Positions 7,217-15,948 of a DNA stretch of 30,425 nt are shown here, in pieces. The DNA is from Candidatus Zixiibacteriota bacterium. Lineage in GTDB: Bacteria > RBG-13-66-14 > B26-G2 > WVWN01. A program made the position numbers and the translations under genes. A model generated the notes under the pieces. That model was given only the letters and a program-made list of their open reading frames with translations. It searched no databases and was not told the DNA's origin. Numbering within the stretch: position 1 is the first letter of the stretch; each line of letters starts with the position of its first letter. Where the stretch lies: NCBI GenBank assembly GCA_030613505.1, contig JAUWLW010000035.1:1-30425 (forward strand), read 5' to 3'.

Positions 7217-10200
7217 TCATTCCCCGCCGGGCGACGTGAGCGTGAGCGAGAGGTCGCTCTCCCGCCCCTCGTCCTCGTCGTAGGGGACCGCGCGCAGCTT
7301 GATGCTCGAGCCCGGCACGATCGTCGGCACGTCGCGCAGCCGCTCCCACGTGAAGGTCCCCTGGTACGCAGCCGGCGAGAGGTCCGTCAGGTCTTCGGCC
7401 ACCGTCGCCGGGAACCACGTCCCGCCGCCGTCCTCGGAATAGTATACCCGCAACATCACGGCGTTGTTCTCGTCGTCGCGGACGCCGTATTGGACCTTGA
7501 CGGAGCCGTCCTCCTGTTCGGTATAGGAGGTGAGGGAGGCCGTGGGCGGGGCGTTGAGATCCACCCGGAACGGCCTGTTCTCGGCGGCTTCGCCGGCGTC
7601 GGCATCCGCCGCGGTAATGCGGAAGACAACGTCCGTCTCGGCGCCGCGGCCCAGGTCGCGCGCGGCGTCCCACCTGAGCGTGCCGAAGTAGCTCGACTCC
7701 GAAATGCCGGAGGTCGAGGTGAGGACCGTCGCCGGTCGCCACGTCGTGCCGCCGTCGGTGGAGTACTCGCACGTGAGGTCGACGGCGTCGCCCTCGGTGT
7801 CGATGATCGAGTAATCAATCTCGACGGCGTCGCCCTCCTGCTCGGCGATGACGTCGCCCACGACTACTTGCGGCGGCTCGTTGGTATCCACGACGAGCTC
7901 GCCGATGGTGCCCGGCGTTCCCTGCTGCGCGTCGTAGGGCGTTAGGCGGAACGCGACGCCTCGAAGCTCCTGCCCCGGGACGTCCGAGAATAACGACCAT
8001 ACGATGGAACCGTCGTATCGGTCGGGGCCGATGTCCGAGGCCAGGCCGAAGACGGTGGCCGGCTTCCACGTAACGCCGCGGTCGGTGGAGTACTCGGCGA
8101 CGATGCTCAGGCGGTCGCCCTCGTCGTCCGCCAGCGAGTACTCGATCTCCACCTCGCCGCCCACCTTCTCGCCGGCCGGCGCGCGCACCACAACGGTCGG
8201 GAGGCGGTTGTTGTCGACGCGGAAGGCCGTCGAGTACGCGGCCTCGCCCTCGTCGTTGTCGCGGGGCGTAATCCTGATTACGGCGTCGGCCAGGTCCTCG
8301 CCCACGGCGTCCTGGGTGGCGAGCCAGGTAAAGGACCCGCGGTACCGGCCCGGCCCCAGCGCCGTCACGTCGGGCGTAACCGTCGCCGGGTTGAACGTGA
8401 AGCCGCCGTCGTCGCTGTACTCCACGACGAGGTCGACGGCGTCGTTCTCCTCGTCGGCGATGACGTAACTCACCGTTACGTCGCCGGTGGCGTCGGTCGC
8501 GGCGACGGCCACCTCGGCCGACGGCGGCCTGTTGGTGTCGACGTTGACGTTGGTTATCCGGGCCGGCGCGCCGACGTCCGCGTCGGAGGGCGTAATGCGG
8601 AAGGCGACGCTCGAGGAGTCCGCGGCGCCGAGGTCTTGCCGCGCTTGCCAAACCACGGTATTGGCGTACGTGATGGGCGATATGTCGGAGGTGTCGCCGC
8701 TGACGGTCGCCGGCCGCCACGTGGCGCCGTTATCCGTCGAGAATTCGACCTTGACGTCGAGCTGGTCGCCCTCCTCGTCGAATAGCTCGTAGTCTATGGC
8801 GATCTCGTCGCCCTGCTCGCCTTCGAGCTCGCGGAACTCGAGGCGAGGCGGCTCGTTGACGTCGACGCGGAAAGGCCGCGAGACGACGGCCGCGCCCTCG
8901 TCGCGGTCCAACGGCGTTACGCGGAAGAGGGTCCGGTCGGAGTCGACGCCGCCGATGTCCTCGCGCGCGTCCCAGGTGAACGAGCCGGCGTAGCCGGCCT
9001 GGGTCACGCCCTCCAGCGCGCCCGAGACGGTGGCCTCGTCCCACGTCACGCCCTCGTCTATCGAGTATTCGCAGTAGAGGTCGACGGCGTCGCTCTCGGC
9101 GTCGGCCACGCGGTAGCTGACCGTCACCTGGTCGCGGCCCACGTCGCCGGGCGGTATAACCTCCACCGCGGGCGGCTCGTTGTTGTCCACCTGGAACGCC
9201 GTCGTCTCGAACCACGCGCCCACGTCGTTGTCGGAGGGTTTGGCGCGGATCAAGATATCGTCGCTGTCGAGGCCTTGGATATCCCGGGCCGAACGCCAGA
9301 CGACGGTCCCGGCGTAGCCGCTGGGCGAGATACCCGCTACCGCCGCATCGAGCGTGGGCTTGCGCCAGGTGGCGCCGCCGTCGGTCGAGTACTCGAAGTC
9401 GAGGTTGACGGCGTCGTTTTCGGCGTCGGTTATATTGTACTCGAGCGTCACGTCGCCCTGTCTCTCTTCGTATATGTCGGTTAGGACGACGCGCGGCGGG
9501 TCGTTGTTGTCGACGTGTATATCCCGGACGACGACCGCTTCGCCGGCGTCGTTATCGAGCGGCGTTATCCGGAGCAGCACGTTGGAGCTATCCACCCCCG
9601 GCAAGTCGGCGAACGAATTCCAAAGCACGTCGCCGTCGTACTCGCCCGCCGTCAGGCTGTCGATGCCGCCCGCCACCGTCGCGTCGCTCCAGCTCGCGCC
9701 GCCGTCGGTGGAGTACTCGACCTTGAGGCTCACGTCGCTGGCGTCTACGTCGACGATGCCGAACGAGACCTCGACGTCGCCGCCCGACTCCACCGTGATG
9801 GGCGGGACCGAGACGGCGGGGGCGGTATTGTTGTCGAGGTGGAAGGAACCGGTCACGTCCGAGATGCCCTCGTCGTTATCGAAGGGCGTAACGCGGAAGC
9901 GGACGTCCTCGCGGTCGATGTCGGGCAAGTCGGCCTTGGAGTCCCAGATGATGACGCCCGAGTAGCGCGTAGGGTCCATGCGGGTCGTCGTCGCCACGGT
10001 GGCCTCGTGCCAGGTGAAGCCGTCGTCGGTGGAGTATTCGGTCACGATGAGCGACGCGTCGGACTCGGGGTCGTCGAGCTGGTAGCTGATCTCGATGTCG
10101 CCCGACTGTTCGCCCGCGGGGGTCTCGACGCTGATGGTCGGGATCTCGTTGTTGTCGAGGTGGAAGTTCTCGGAGCGGCCGGGGGTACCCACGTCGTTGT

Positions 10201-13200
10201 CCGCGGGCACGATGCGGAAAGCGATGTCGGTCTGGTCCGTGCCGCCGAGGTCATCCTGGGACCGCCACACGACGCTGCCCAGGTAGCCGGAGGAGTAGAT
10301 GTCGTCGAGCTGCCCCTCCACCGTCGCCGTCAGCCACGTCGCGCCGCCGTCCTCGCTGTACTCCGCCGTGACGTTGACGACGTCGTTCTCGTCGTCGGCG
10401 ATGGTGTACTCGATTACGATGTCGCCGTACTGCTCGCCGTCCGGGGTGGCCACGACGACCGAGGGCGGCGTGGAGTTGTCGACGTGGATAGCGGCCGACA
10501 CTCCCGGCTCTCCCACGTCCAGGTCGGACGGCGTTATGCGGAAGAGGATGTCCTCCTGGTCGACGCCCGGCACGTCGCCGGCGCTGTCCCAATCGACGAC
10601 GCCCTCGTAACCGCCGCGCCCTATATCCTCGGTCGGGCCGGAAACGGTCGCGGGCGTCCAGGTCCTGCCGCCGTCGTTGGAGTATTCGCCGAAGATGGCT
10701 AGCGAGTCGCCCTCGTCGTCGCGCAGGCGGTACCGCACGGCGACCGTACCGGTCTGCTCGGCGGCGAGCGGGACTATCTCGGCCGTGGGCGGGTTATTGT
10801 TGTCGACGGCAAAATCCGACGTCAAGCCGGGGCGCCCCTCGTCGTTGTCCGAAGGAATAATGCGGAAGCGCGCCCGGGCGAGGTGCTTATTCATCGTGTC
10901 GCGCCCGGAGTGCCACGTCACCTCGCCGACGTAATCCTCGACGCCGATGGCGGCGGTCGTACCGGAAACGGTGGCCGGCTGCCACGTCGCGCCGCCGTCC
11001 TCGCTGTACTCGGCGCGGAACGACAACGTGTCGCGCTCGAGGTCCGAGAGAGTGTACATCACGACGACGTCGGCCTCCTGCTCCGTCGTGATGTCGTTGA
11101 CCAGCACCGCCGGCGCAGAGTTGTCGTCGACGTGGAACGGCTCCGCCTCCACCGGCTCGCCCTCGTCGTTGTCGAAAACGGTGATGCGGAACTTCGTCTG
11201 CTCGTTGTCGACGCCGAGCATGTCTACGTACGAATCCCACACGAAGCTGCCGACGTATTTGCTGGGCTCGAGGTCCGAGAGCTTGCCGGTAACGGTGGCT
11301 ATCTTCCACTTGTCGTCGAACTCGTCGAAGTACTCCGGCAGGACCGTGACGGCGTCGCCCTCCGGGTCCGACACGTCGAAGACGATCTCCACCGGACCGG
11401 ACTGTTCGCCCTCCACCGGCGATATGGCCACCGTCGGCGTGTCGTTGTTGTCGAGGTGGAAAGAGCCTGTGGCGTCGGTTCTACCTTCGTCGTTATCGAG
11501 GGGCGTTACGCGGAACTGAACCGACGTTTTGTCCACGCCCAGCGTATCGGCCCGCGAGTTCCAGACGATGTCGCCCTCGTACAAACCCGGGCCGATGGCC
11601 GCGGTGGTGCCCGTAACCGTGGCCCCCTTCCACGTCTGGCCGCCGTCGAGCGAGTAGTCCAGCTTGAGCGACAGCACGTCGCTCTCCTCGTCCGACAACG
11701 CGTACGCGACGGTCACGTCGCCGGCGACCTCTTCCTCGATATCCTCCACCGCCACTTGGGGTATGGCGTTGTTGTCCACGTGGAGCTGGGCGATGACGCC
11801 CACGTCGCCCGCGTCGTTATCCGAGGGCGTGAGCCGGAACATAACGTCCTGCTGGTCGAGGCCCTTGGCGTCCTTGTCCGATTCCCAAGCGAGGCTGCTC
11901 TTGTAGCGGCTGGAGCGGATGTCGGCCACTGCGCCGTCCACGGCGGCCTCGTTCCACGTTACGCCCCGGTCCAGGCTGTACTCGGCCTTGAGGGCCACCA
12001 GGTCGTGCTCCGGGTCCGCTATCTCGTAATCCACGTAAACGTCGCGGGAGACCTCTTCCGCGATCGGCTTGATCGTGACGACGGGCGGGACGTTGTTGTC
12101 CACGTGGAGGAGGGTCGTCTCGCCCGCGGTGCCGAAGCCGTTAGGGTCGACCGGGATTACCTTGACCTTAACGTCCTTCTGCTCGCGGTACTCGCGCCAC
12201 TCGTCGGCCAGCACGTCGGCGTCGCGCTCGCCGCCCTTCTCGAGCGGGCCCTTGAGGTCGGCGCTTGAATCCCACATTATGACGCCCTGGTAGCGGTGGG
12301 GGCCGAGGTCGTCGGTCATGCCGGAGACCGTGGCCTCGTGCCAGGTATGGCCCCAGTCGTCGGAGTAAAGGACCCTGATGTCGAGGGTGTCGAGCTGCGG
12401 GTCGGAGAGCCTGTACTCGATGGACAGGTCGCCGGCGTACTCGCCCTCCATCTTGGGCACGACGCATTTGGGGAGCTGGCTCGCGCCGCCCACGTAGCCG
12501 TAGACGCCGGCCTTCCAGTGGCTCTGGTGGAACTCGCTCCACCGCGCGCCCCGGCCCAAAGCGGCGCTGCCGCGCAGGTCGTAGCAGTATAGGTTGCTGG
12601 TGGTGTCGGCCACCACCAGCTCGAGCAGGCCGTCGCCGTCGACGTCGCCCACCGCGGGCGACGACCGCACCGGCCCCGCCAGCATTATGGGCGAGCCCTC
12701 GATCTGCCGCCCCGAGCCGTCGAAGACGTACAGGTTCAGGTCTTCACCGCCCACGACGACATCCAGGCTGCCGTCGCCGTTGACGTCGGCCACGCACGGC
12801 GACGAGTTGTACAGCCGGCCCAGCGTCCGCGCGGGCCACCCCGGCAGCGGCGAGCCGGTCCCGTCCCAGGCGTACAACATCGTATCGCCCGAGCCGACGA
12901 TGACGTCGAGCTTCTTGTCGCCGTCCAGGTCCGCCAGCGCCGGCGACGCTTTCGAGATCTTGTACTCGGTAACGACGGGCCAGCCGGCCACCAGCGTGCC
13001 GTTGGCGTTCCAGGCGTATACGTTGAAATCGTCCGAGCCGACGACTATTTCAAGCGAGCCGTCGTTGTCTATGTCGCCGATGGCCGGCGACGAGCGCACG
13101 TAGTAGCGCGTCTCCACCGGCCACCCCGGGACTATTTTGCCGTCGTTATCTATGAGGTAGACGTTGCCGTCGTCGGCGCCCACCGCGATTTCGGGGAGGT

Positions 13201-13807
13201 CGTCGCCGTCCACGTCCGCGACCGCGGGCGACGACTCCACGCCGCCGCCCACCCGCACCGGCCACCCCATGAGCGCGGTGCCGCTGCCCGACAGCGCGTA
13301 TACCTTACCGTCGGAGGAACCTATTACGATGTCGTCCTGCAGGTCGCCGTCGACGTCCGCGACGGCGGCCGTCGAACGGACCGTGCTGCCGGTCGCCACC
13401 GGGAACCCGGGGACCATCGTGCCGTCGCCGTTGAACGCGTAGATGTTGCCGTCGTCGGAGCCGATGACGACCTCGGCGCGCTTGTCGCCGTCTATATCGC
13501 CGATGGCGGGCGACGCTACTATGCTATCGCCGGTCGCGACGGGCCAGCCGGGCACGATCTGGCCCCGGCCGTCGAAGGCGTAGACCTTGCCGTTCTTGCA
13601 GGCGATGACTATCTCGTCGCGGCCGTCGCCGTCTATGTCGCCCATCGACGGCGAGCTCTCGACGGGGCGGTTCCGGTCGAGGTCTATCAGTATGGGAAAC
13701 GGCGCCTTGTCGACGAGGGCCCGGGCGGCCCCGGCCGAAAATAGACACAGCGCGGCGGCGCCAAAGACAAAAATACATCCTCTCCGTGCCTTATTTATCG
13801 TACTCAT
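7217..13807 (-). CDS. giant secreted FG-GAP propeller / beta-repeat protein (2196 aa)
   Basis: The protein begins with a Sec signal peptide (hydrophobic residues 11-28, likely cleavage after AGAARA near 30). Residues about 50-412 hold eight FG-GAP/VCBS-like repeats. Each has a D-[IV]-D-G-D-style calcium loop and a closing V-Y-A-[WF]-D/N-G strand, giving an integrin-alpha-like propeller. After a linker (FHQSHWKAGVYGYVG) come sixteen repeats with the signature YS-x-DGG-x-TW-x-x-ATV, then a W-x-S-x-x-D strand, then FR-x-x-P-x-DND-x-G and a linking VDNN-x-PP. These look like Ig/fibronectin-type domains in a rod. The last ends at residue 2196 without an LPxTG motif, T9SS domain or the GKVKALFR-type tag. 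A surface or extracellular adhesin/matrix role is inferred. Promoter and terminator are present, so it appears monocistronic. The Shine-Dalgarno is weak. Confidence 0.9.
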   Translation of the reverse strand: MSTINKARRGCIFVFGAAALCLFSAGAARALVDKAPFPILIDLDRNRPVESSPSMGDIDGDGRDEIVIACKNGKVYAFDGRGQIVPGWPVATGDSIVASPAIGDIDGDKRAEVVIGSDDGNIYAFNGDGTMVPGFPVATGSTVRSTAAVADVDGDLQDDIVIGSSDGKVYALSGSGTALMGWPVRVGGGVESSPAVADVDGDDLPEIAVGADDGNVYLIDNDGKIVPGWPVETRYYVRSSPAIGDIDNDGSLEIVVGSDDFNVYAWNANGTLVAGWPVVTEYKISKASPALADLDGDKKLDVIVGSGDTMLYAWDGTGSPLPGWPARTLGRLYNSSPCVADVNGDGSLDVVVGGEDLNLYVFDGSGRQIEGSPIMLAGPVRSSPAVGDVDGDGLLELVVADTTSNLYCYDLRGSAALGRGARWSEFHQSHWKAGVYGYVGGASQLPKCVVPKMEGEYAGDLSIEYRLSDPQLDTLDIRVLYSDDWGHTWHEATVSGMTDDLGPHRYQGVIMWDSSADLKGPLEKGGERDADVLADEWREYREQKDVKVKVIPVDPNGFGTAGETTLLHVDNNVPPVVTIKPIAEEVSRDVYVDYEIADPEHDLVALKAEYSLDRGVTWNEAAVDGAVADIRSSRYKSSLAWESDKDAKGLDQQDVMFRLTPSDNDAGDVGVIAQLHVDNNAIPQVAVEDIEEEVAGDVTVAYALSDEESDVLSLKLDYSLDGGQTWKGATVTGTTAAIGPGLYEGDIVWNSRADTLGVDKTSVQFRVTPLDNDEGRTDATGSFHLDNNDTPTVAISPVEGEQSGPVEIVFDVSDPEGDAVTVLPEYFDEFDDKWKIATVTGKLSDLEPSKYVGSFVWDSYVDMLGVDNEQTKFRITVFDNDEGEPVEAEPFHVDDNSAPAVLVNDITTEQEADVVVMYTLSDLERDTLSFRAEYSEDGGATWQPATVSGTTAAIGVEDYVGEVTWHSGRDTMNKHLARARFRIIPSDNDEGRPGLTSDFAVDNNNPPTAEIVPLAAEQTGTVAVRYRLRDDEGDSLAIFGEYSNDGGRTWTPATVSGPTEDIGRGGYEGVVDWDSAGDVPGVDQEDILFRITPSDLDVGEPGVSAAIHVDNSTPPSVVVATPDGEQYGDIVIEYTIADDENDVVNVTAEYSEDGGATWLTATVEGQLDDIYSSGYLGSVVWRSQDDLGGTDQTDIAFRIVPADNDVGTPGRSENFHLDNNEIPTISVETPAGEQSGDIEISYQLDDPESDASLIVTEYSTDDGFTWHEATVATTTRMDPTRYSGVIIWDSKADLPDIDREDVRFRVTPFDNDEGISDVTGSFHLDNNTAPAVSVPPITVESGGDVEVSFGIVDVDASDVSLKVEYSTDGGASWSDATVAGGIDSLTAGEYDGDVLWNSFADLPGVDSSNVLLRITPLDNDAGEAVVVRDIHVDNNDPPRVVLTDIYEERQGDVTLEYNITDAENDAVNLDFEYSTDGGATWRKPTLDAAVAGISPSGYAGTVVWRSARDIQGLDSDDILIRAKPSDNDVGAWFETTAFQVDNNEPPAVEVIPPGDVGRDQVTVSYRVADAESDAVDLYCEYSIDEGVTWDEATVSGALEGVTQAGYAGSFTWDAREDIGGVDSDRTLFRVTPLDRDEGAAVVSRPFRVDVNEPPRLEFRELEGEQGDEIAIDYELFDEEGDQLDVKVEFSTDNGATWRPATVSGDTSDISPITYANTVVWQARQDLGAADSSSVAFRITPSDADVGAPARITNVNVDTNRPPSAEVAVAATDATGDVTVSYVIADEENDAVDLVVEYSDDGGFTFNPATVTPDVTALGPGRYRGSFTWLATQDAVGEDLADAVIRITPRDNDEGEAAYSTAFRVDNNRLPTVVVRAPAGEKVGGEVEIEYSLADDEGDRLSIVAEYSTDRGVTWKPATVFGLASDIGPDRYDGSIVWSLFSDVPGQELRGVAFRLTPYDAQQGTPGTIGELVVDTNEPPQVVVGDVIAEQEGDAVEIDYSIIDTEGDAVDLTCEYSTDGGTTWRPATVLTSTSGISESSYFGTLRWDAARDLGRGAETDVVFRITAADADAGEAAENRPFRVDLNAPPTASLTSYTEQEDGSVKVQYGVRDDENNAVMLRVYYSEDGGGTWFPATVAEDLTDLSPAAYQGTFTWERLRDVPTIVPGSSIKLRAVPYDEDEGRESDLSLTLTSPGGE
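7220..12460 (-). repeat. sixteen tandem coding repeats (YSxDGGxTWxxATV type)
   Basis: Residues about 450-2196 of the giant protein are sixteen tandem units, each roughly 85-105 residues (about 260-310 bp). Every unit can be located by its YS-x-D-x-G-x-TW-x-x-ATV core, although units 4, 10, 12 and 13 are degenerate there. Units share only part of their DNA sequence, so the array is old and diversified rather than a recent amplification. Unit 1 carries a charged insertion of about 20 residues (around the EYREQKDVKV stretch) not seen in the others. Confidence 0.85.
12572..13660 (-). repeat. eight FG-GAP/VCBS coding repeats
   Basis: Eight units of about 45-48 residues each contain SSPA-[IV]-[GA]-D-[IV]-D-G-D followed by [IV]-V-[IV]-G-S-x-D-G and V-Y-A-[FW]. 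They make up one beta-propeller with putative calcium sites. Unit 5 has DIDNDG and unit 7 DVNGDG in the calcium loop. Confidence 0.85.
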
Positions 13808-13847
13808 AGGCGGCGGCTCGATTGCGATTACCTTAAAGAATGTGTTT

Positions 13848-13888
13848 TTAACCGGTTAATTTCTATCACATTCTAAACGTAAGGTCAA
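13848..13888 (-). promoter_or_regulatory. promoter of the giant gene with a 12-bp palindrome at the start site
   Basis: On the minus strand TTGACC (13888-13883) and TAGAAA (13865-13860) are separated by exactly 17 nt. An extended -10 TGA precedes the hexamer. Immediately downstream, at 13859-13848, is the perfect 12-bp palindrome TTAACCGGTTAA, which would cover the predicted transcription start near 13853. That is a classic repressor-operator position. The leader to the ATG at 13807 is about 46 nt. The region is AT-rich in an otherwise GC-rich window. Confidence 0.55.
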
Positions 13889-13968
13889 GGGAATTAAACG
13901 ATTACGTAATATTTAAGTATGTATACCCCCGACCGCCGTTACAGAATTCGCGTACGCGGCGGCCTACG

Positions 13969-14871
13969 TTATTCGGCCGCCGGAAGCCGCCACCGGTCGT
14001 GCACCCACACCCACTGCTCCGGATAACGCCGTACCCACCGCGCCACCGCCGCCGACCAGGTCGCGGTGTCCTCCTCCACCGCTTGTTTCACCTTCTTCGA
14101 CGTAGACTCCGGCAAAGGCGCCTCGACGACGACGCGGTAATTATTATCGCGTTCGCGGACGACGTACATCGGTATTATGGGCGCGCCGGCCCGCCGGGCG
14201 AGGAGCGCCGGGCCGACGGGCGTCCGCGCCGGCCGGCCGAGGAAGTCCACCGTCACCCCCGGCAGCGACGGAATGTCCTGGTCCGCGAGGACGCCCAGGA
14301 AGCCGCCGCCGCAGAGCCACTTGAGCGGAACCGCCGCGGCCTCGGTCCGGTATATCGTCCGGACGCCCAGCCGCCGGCGGTAGTTCACCAGCAGGCGGTC
14401 GAAATTCTCGTCGTAGGCCGTCGTCGCCAGGACGGCGATGCCGCCCAACCGCCGGGCGACGTAGCCGCCCAATAGTTCCCAGTTGGAGAAGTGGCCGGTG
14501 ACGCCGACGACGCCGCGGCCTTCGGCCATCGCGCGCTCGACGTGCTCAAACCCCTCGACGCGGACGACGCGCGGCAGGTACCGCCGCCGCCACCCCCCGA
14601 AAATTATGAGGTCGACGAAGCCGAGGGCGAAGTGGCGGTACATCCGGCGGCAGATGCGCGCCGCTTCCCGGGGGTCGCAGCCCAGGACGTCGCCGATGCG
14701 GCGCGTAGCGCCGTCGCGGATGCGGCCGCCCACGAGGTACGCCAGCCAGCCGAGGAAGGCCGCCAGCGCCAGCGCGAGCCGCCGCGGCGTTACGGCGACG
14801 AGGGCCCGGAACGCGAGGAAAAAGACGAAGAGGGCGCCGTGGCGAAGGGGCCGGGTTAAGCGGCGCAACAT
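13969..14871 (-). CDS. LpxL/HtrB-type lauroyl acyltransferase
   Basis: The 300-residue protein is a lysophospholipid acyltransferase-superfamily enzyme of the LpxL/LpxM/HtrB group. In diderms these add secondary acyl chains to lipid A at the inner face of the inner membrane. The catalytic H-x4-E motif is GHFSNWE (His127, Glu132). A hydrophobic N-terminal anchor spans about residues 12-48 after a basic start. The later blocks GVLADQD and FLGRPARTPVGPALLARR match the family's substrate-binding region, and the C-terminal PEQWVWVHDRW is the usual ending. Length is typical. It indicates a lipid A-like outer membrane. A good promoter overlaps the start so closely that the mRNA would be nearly leaderless. 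Confidence 0.92.
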   Translation of the reverse strand: MLRRLTRPLRHGALFVFFLAFRALVAVTPRRLALALAAFLGWLAYLVGGRIRDGATRRIGDVLGCDPREAARICRRMYRHFALGFVDLIIFGGWRRRYLPRVVRVEGFEHVERAMAEGRGVVGVTGHFSNWELLGGYVARRLGGIAVLATTAYDENFDRLLVNYRRRLGVRTIYRTEAAAVPLKWLCGGGFLGVLADQDIPSLPGVTVDFLGRPARTPVGPALLARRAGAPIIPMYVVRERDNNYRVVVEAPLPESTSKKVKQAVEEDTATWSAAVARWVRRYPEQWVWVHDRWRLPAAE

Positions 14872-14879
14872 AACCCGCC

Positions 14880-14909
14880 ATTATACGGGGTATTCGCGCG
14901 CGGCGTCAA
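14880..14909 (-). promoter_or_regulatory. promoter of the acyltransferase gene (near-leaderless)
   Basis: TTGACG (14909-14904), an 18-nt spacer and a perfect TATAAT (14885-14880) lie directly upstream. The expected transcription start near 14873 leaves only about 2 nt before the ATG at 14871. Confidence 0.6.
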
Positions 14910-14937
14910 ACGATTTCGGCGGCCGTTTACGCAGAAA

Positions 14938-14963
14938 TAAAAAAGCCGCCCCGAAGGGCGGCT
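14938..14963 (-). terminator. intrinsic terminator with TTCG loop
   Basis: On the minus strand AGCCGCCC pairs with GGGCGGCT around a TTCG tetraloop and is followed by TTTTTT. It ends the 14983-15750 transcript; the plus-strand side also has a T run. Confidence 0.9.
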
Positions 14964-14982
14964 CTTTTTTACCGAGTTTCGG

Positions 14983-15750
14983 TTACTTGTACATCGCCTT
15001 AATTTTGCCCATCGACGACGGCGCGATGCCGACGTTGAGGATCGGGCAGTGTATGGTGTAAATTAAACCGCTGGTCCCGGCTACGAAGAGGTACTGGCCG
15101 TGATAGGTAATGCCGTAATTGTTGCCGGTGGGCTTGGTGAAAGAGGCCGCGAGCGAGCCGGTGGTGGTAAAGCCGTAGACGGTCGTGGTATTCATGCCGC
15201 CCCAGATGAGTTTGTTGCGCCAGTCGTACGCGATGTCGTACAACGCCTGGGAGACGGTGTGGGAACTCGCGATGCTGCCGGTGGTGGTCATGTAGTAGAT
15301 GGTCCGGGGGCTGCTGTAGCGGGAGATGATAATGCGGGTGACGCCCGCGCCGCCGTCGCCGGTGGCGAGGGGCGCGGAGCCGTGACATAAGGACGTCGGC
15401 AGGGCGTAGGAGGCGAAGATGCTACCGGTGGAGGTGTTGGTCCGGTAAATCCGGTAGGGGCTGTTATAACCTTGATTCTGCCAGAGGTTGCCGCCCCACT
15501 GGTAGGCGAGGCCGCGGGTTTGGGCCCCGCCGGCCGCGGCGAAGGAGTTGGACACGGACCCGGTCGTCGGGTTCATCACGTAGATCCTGGCCTGCGAGTA
15601 GTTGATCGAGTACAAGAGGCCGTTGCTCCGGGCCAACCCCGCGCAGGCGCCGCCCGGTATGGCGAAGGAGCGTACGACGGAACCAAGGTCGGCCAAGGCC
15701 ACGCCCGCAACGCACAACGTTAAAACGGCCACGATCAAACTTTTTCTCAT
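14983..15750 (-). CDS. secreted beta-propeller protein, C-terminally tagged (copy 1)
   Basis: This 255-residue protein has a Sec signal peptide (MRKSLIVAVLTLCVAGVALA). A repeated-strand domain follows with blades marked by [TS]-T-T-G-S-[IVL]-x-x-S, such as TTTGSIASS and TTTGSLAASF. The pattern suggests a six- or seven-bladed propeller. The chain ends with APSSMGKIKAMYK, the most divergent member of the shared C-terminal tag. It is one of four paralogues in tandem orientation between 14.9 and 18.6 kb. AGGAGA upstream and a promoter at 15812-15840 support the start. No enzymatic motif is visible. A surface or periplasmic binding role is inferred. Confidence 0.75.
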   Translation of the reverse strand: MRKSLIVAVLTLCVAGVALADLGSVVRSFAIPGGACAGLARSNGLLYSINYSQARIYVMNPTTGSVSNSFAAAGGAQTRGLAYQWGGNLWQNQGYNSPYRIYRTNTSTGSIFASYALPTSLCHGSAPLATGDGGAGVTRIIISRYSSPRTIYYMTTTGSIASSHTVSQALYDIAYDWRNKLIWGGMNTTTVYGFTTTGSLAASFTKPTGNNYGITYHGQYLFVAGTSGLIYTIHCPILNVGIAPSSMGKIKAMYK

Positions 15751-15811
15751 GTGACGTTCTCCTTTCGTGGTAATGTTCGTTTAATCCAGTAACCTTAATC
15801 CTTAGCGCGGC

Positions 15812-15840
15812 AAGGTAACAAATCAAACGCAACAAGTCAA
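15812..15840 (-). promoter_or_regulatory. candidate promoter, propeller copy 1
   Basis: TTGACT (15840-15835), 17 nt, TACCTT (15817-15812). The -35 is good and the -10 weak. The leader would be about 55 nt. The remainder of the 15751-15948 gap holds only the next gene's terminator. Confidence 0.45.
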
Positions 15841-15896
15841 GTTTTTTTATATATCGTACCGGCGGCCTGAGCCCCCCCCGACGCACGAAATCGGTT

Positions 15897-15924
15897 AAAG
15901 AAAAAAGGGAGCCTTACGGCTCCC
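15897..15924 (-). terminator. intrinsic terminator, propeller copy 2 (GGGAGCC type)
   Basis: GGGAGCC (15924-15918 on the minus strand) pairs with GGCTCCC (15913-15907) around a 4-nt loop, flanked by A and T runs. The same stem is used by copies 3 and 4. Confidence 0.9.
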
Positions 15925-15948
15925 TTTTCGGCGTCCGAATAACGTACG

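Noticed and set aside
10883-12268. Long plus-strand open frame (461 codons) opposite the giant repeat gene, with others at 9515-10702 and 8004-8468
   Set aside because: It is a periodic shadow of the tandem repeats on the minus strand. GC-rich codon use removes stops in the opposite frames, and the translations are valine/arginine-rich without domains or Shine-Dalgarno sites.
7220-12460. Regular periodicity of about 300 bp that could suggest a CRISPR or satellite array
   Set aside because: The period is carried by an intact reading frame with conserved protein motifs; there are no short identical repeats separated by unique spacers.
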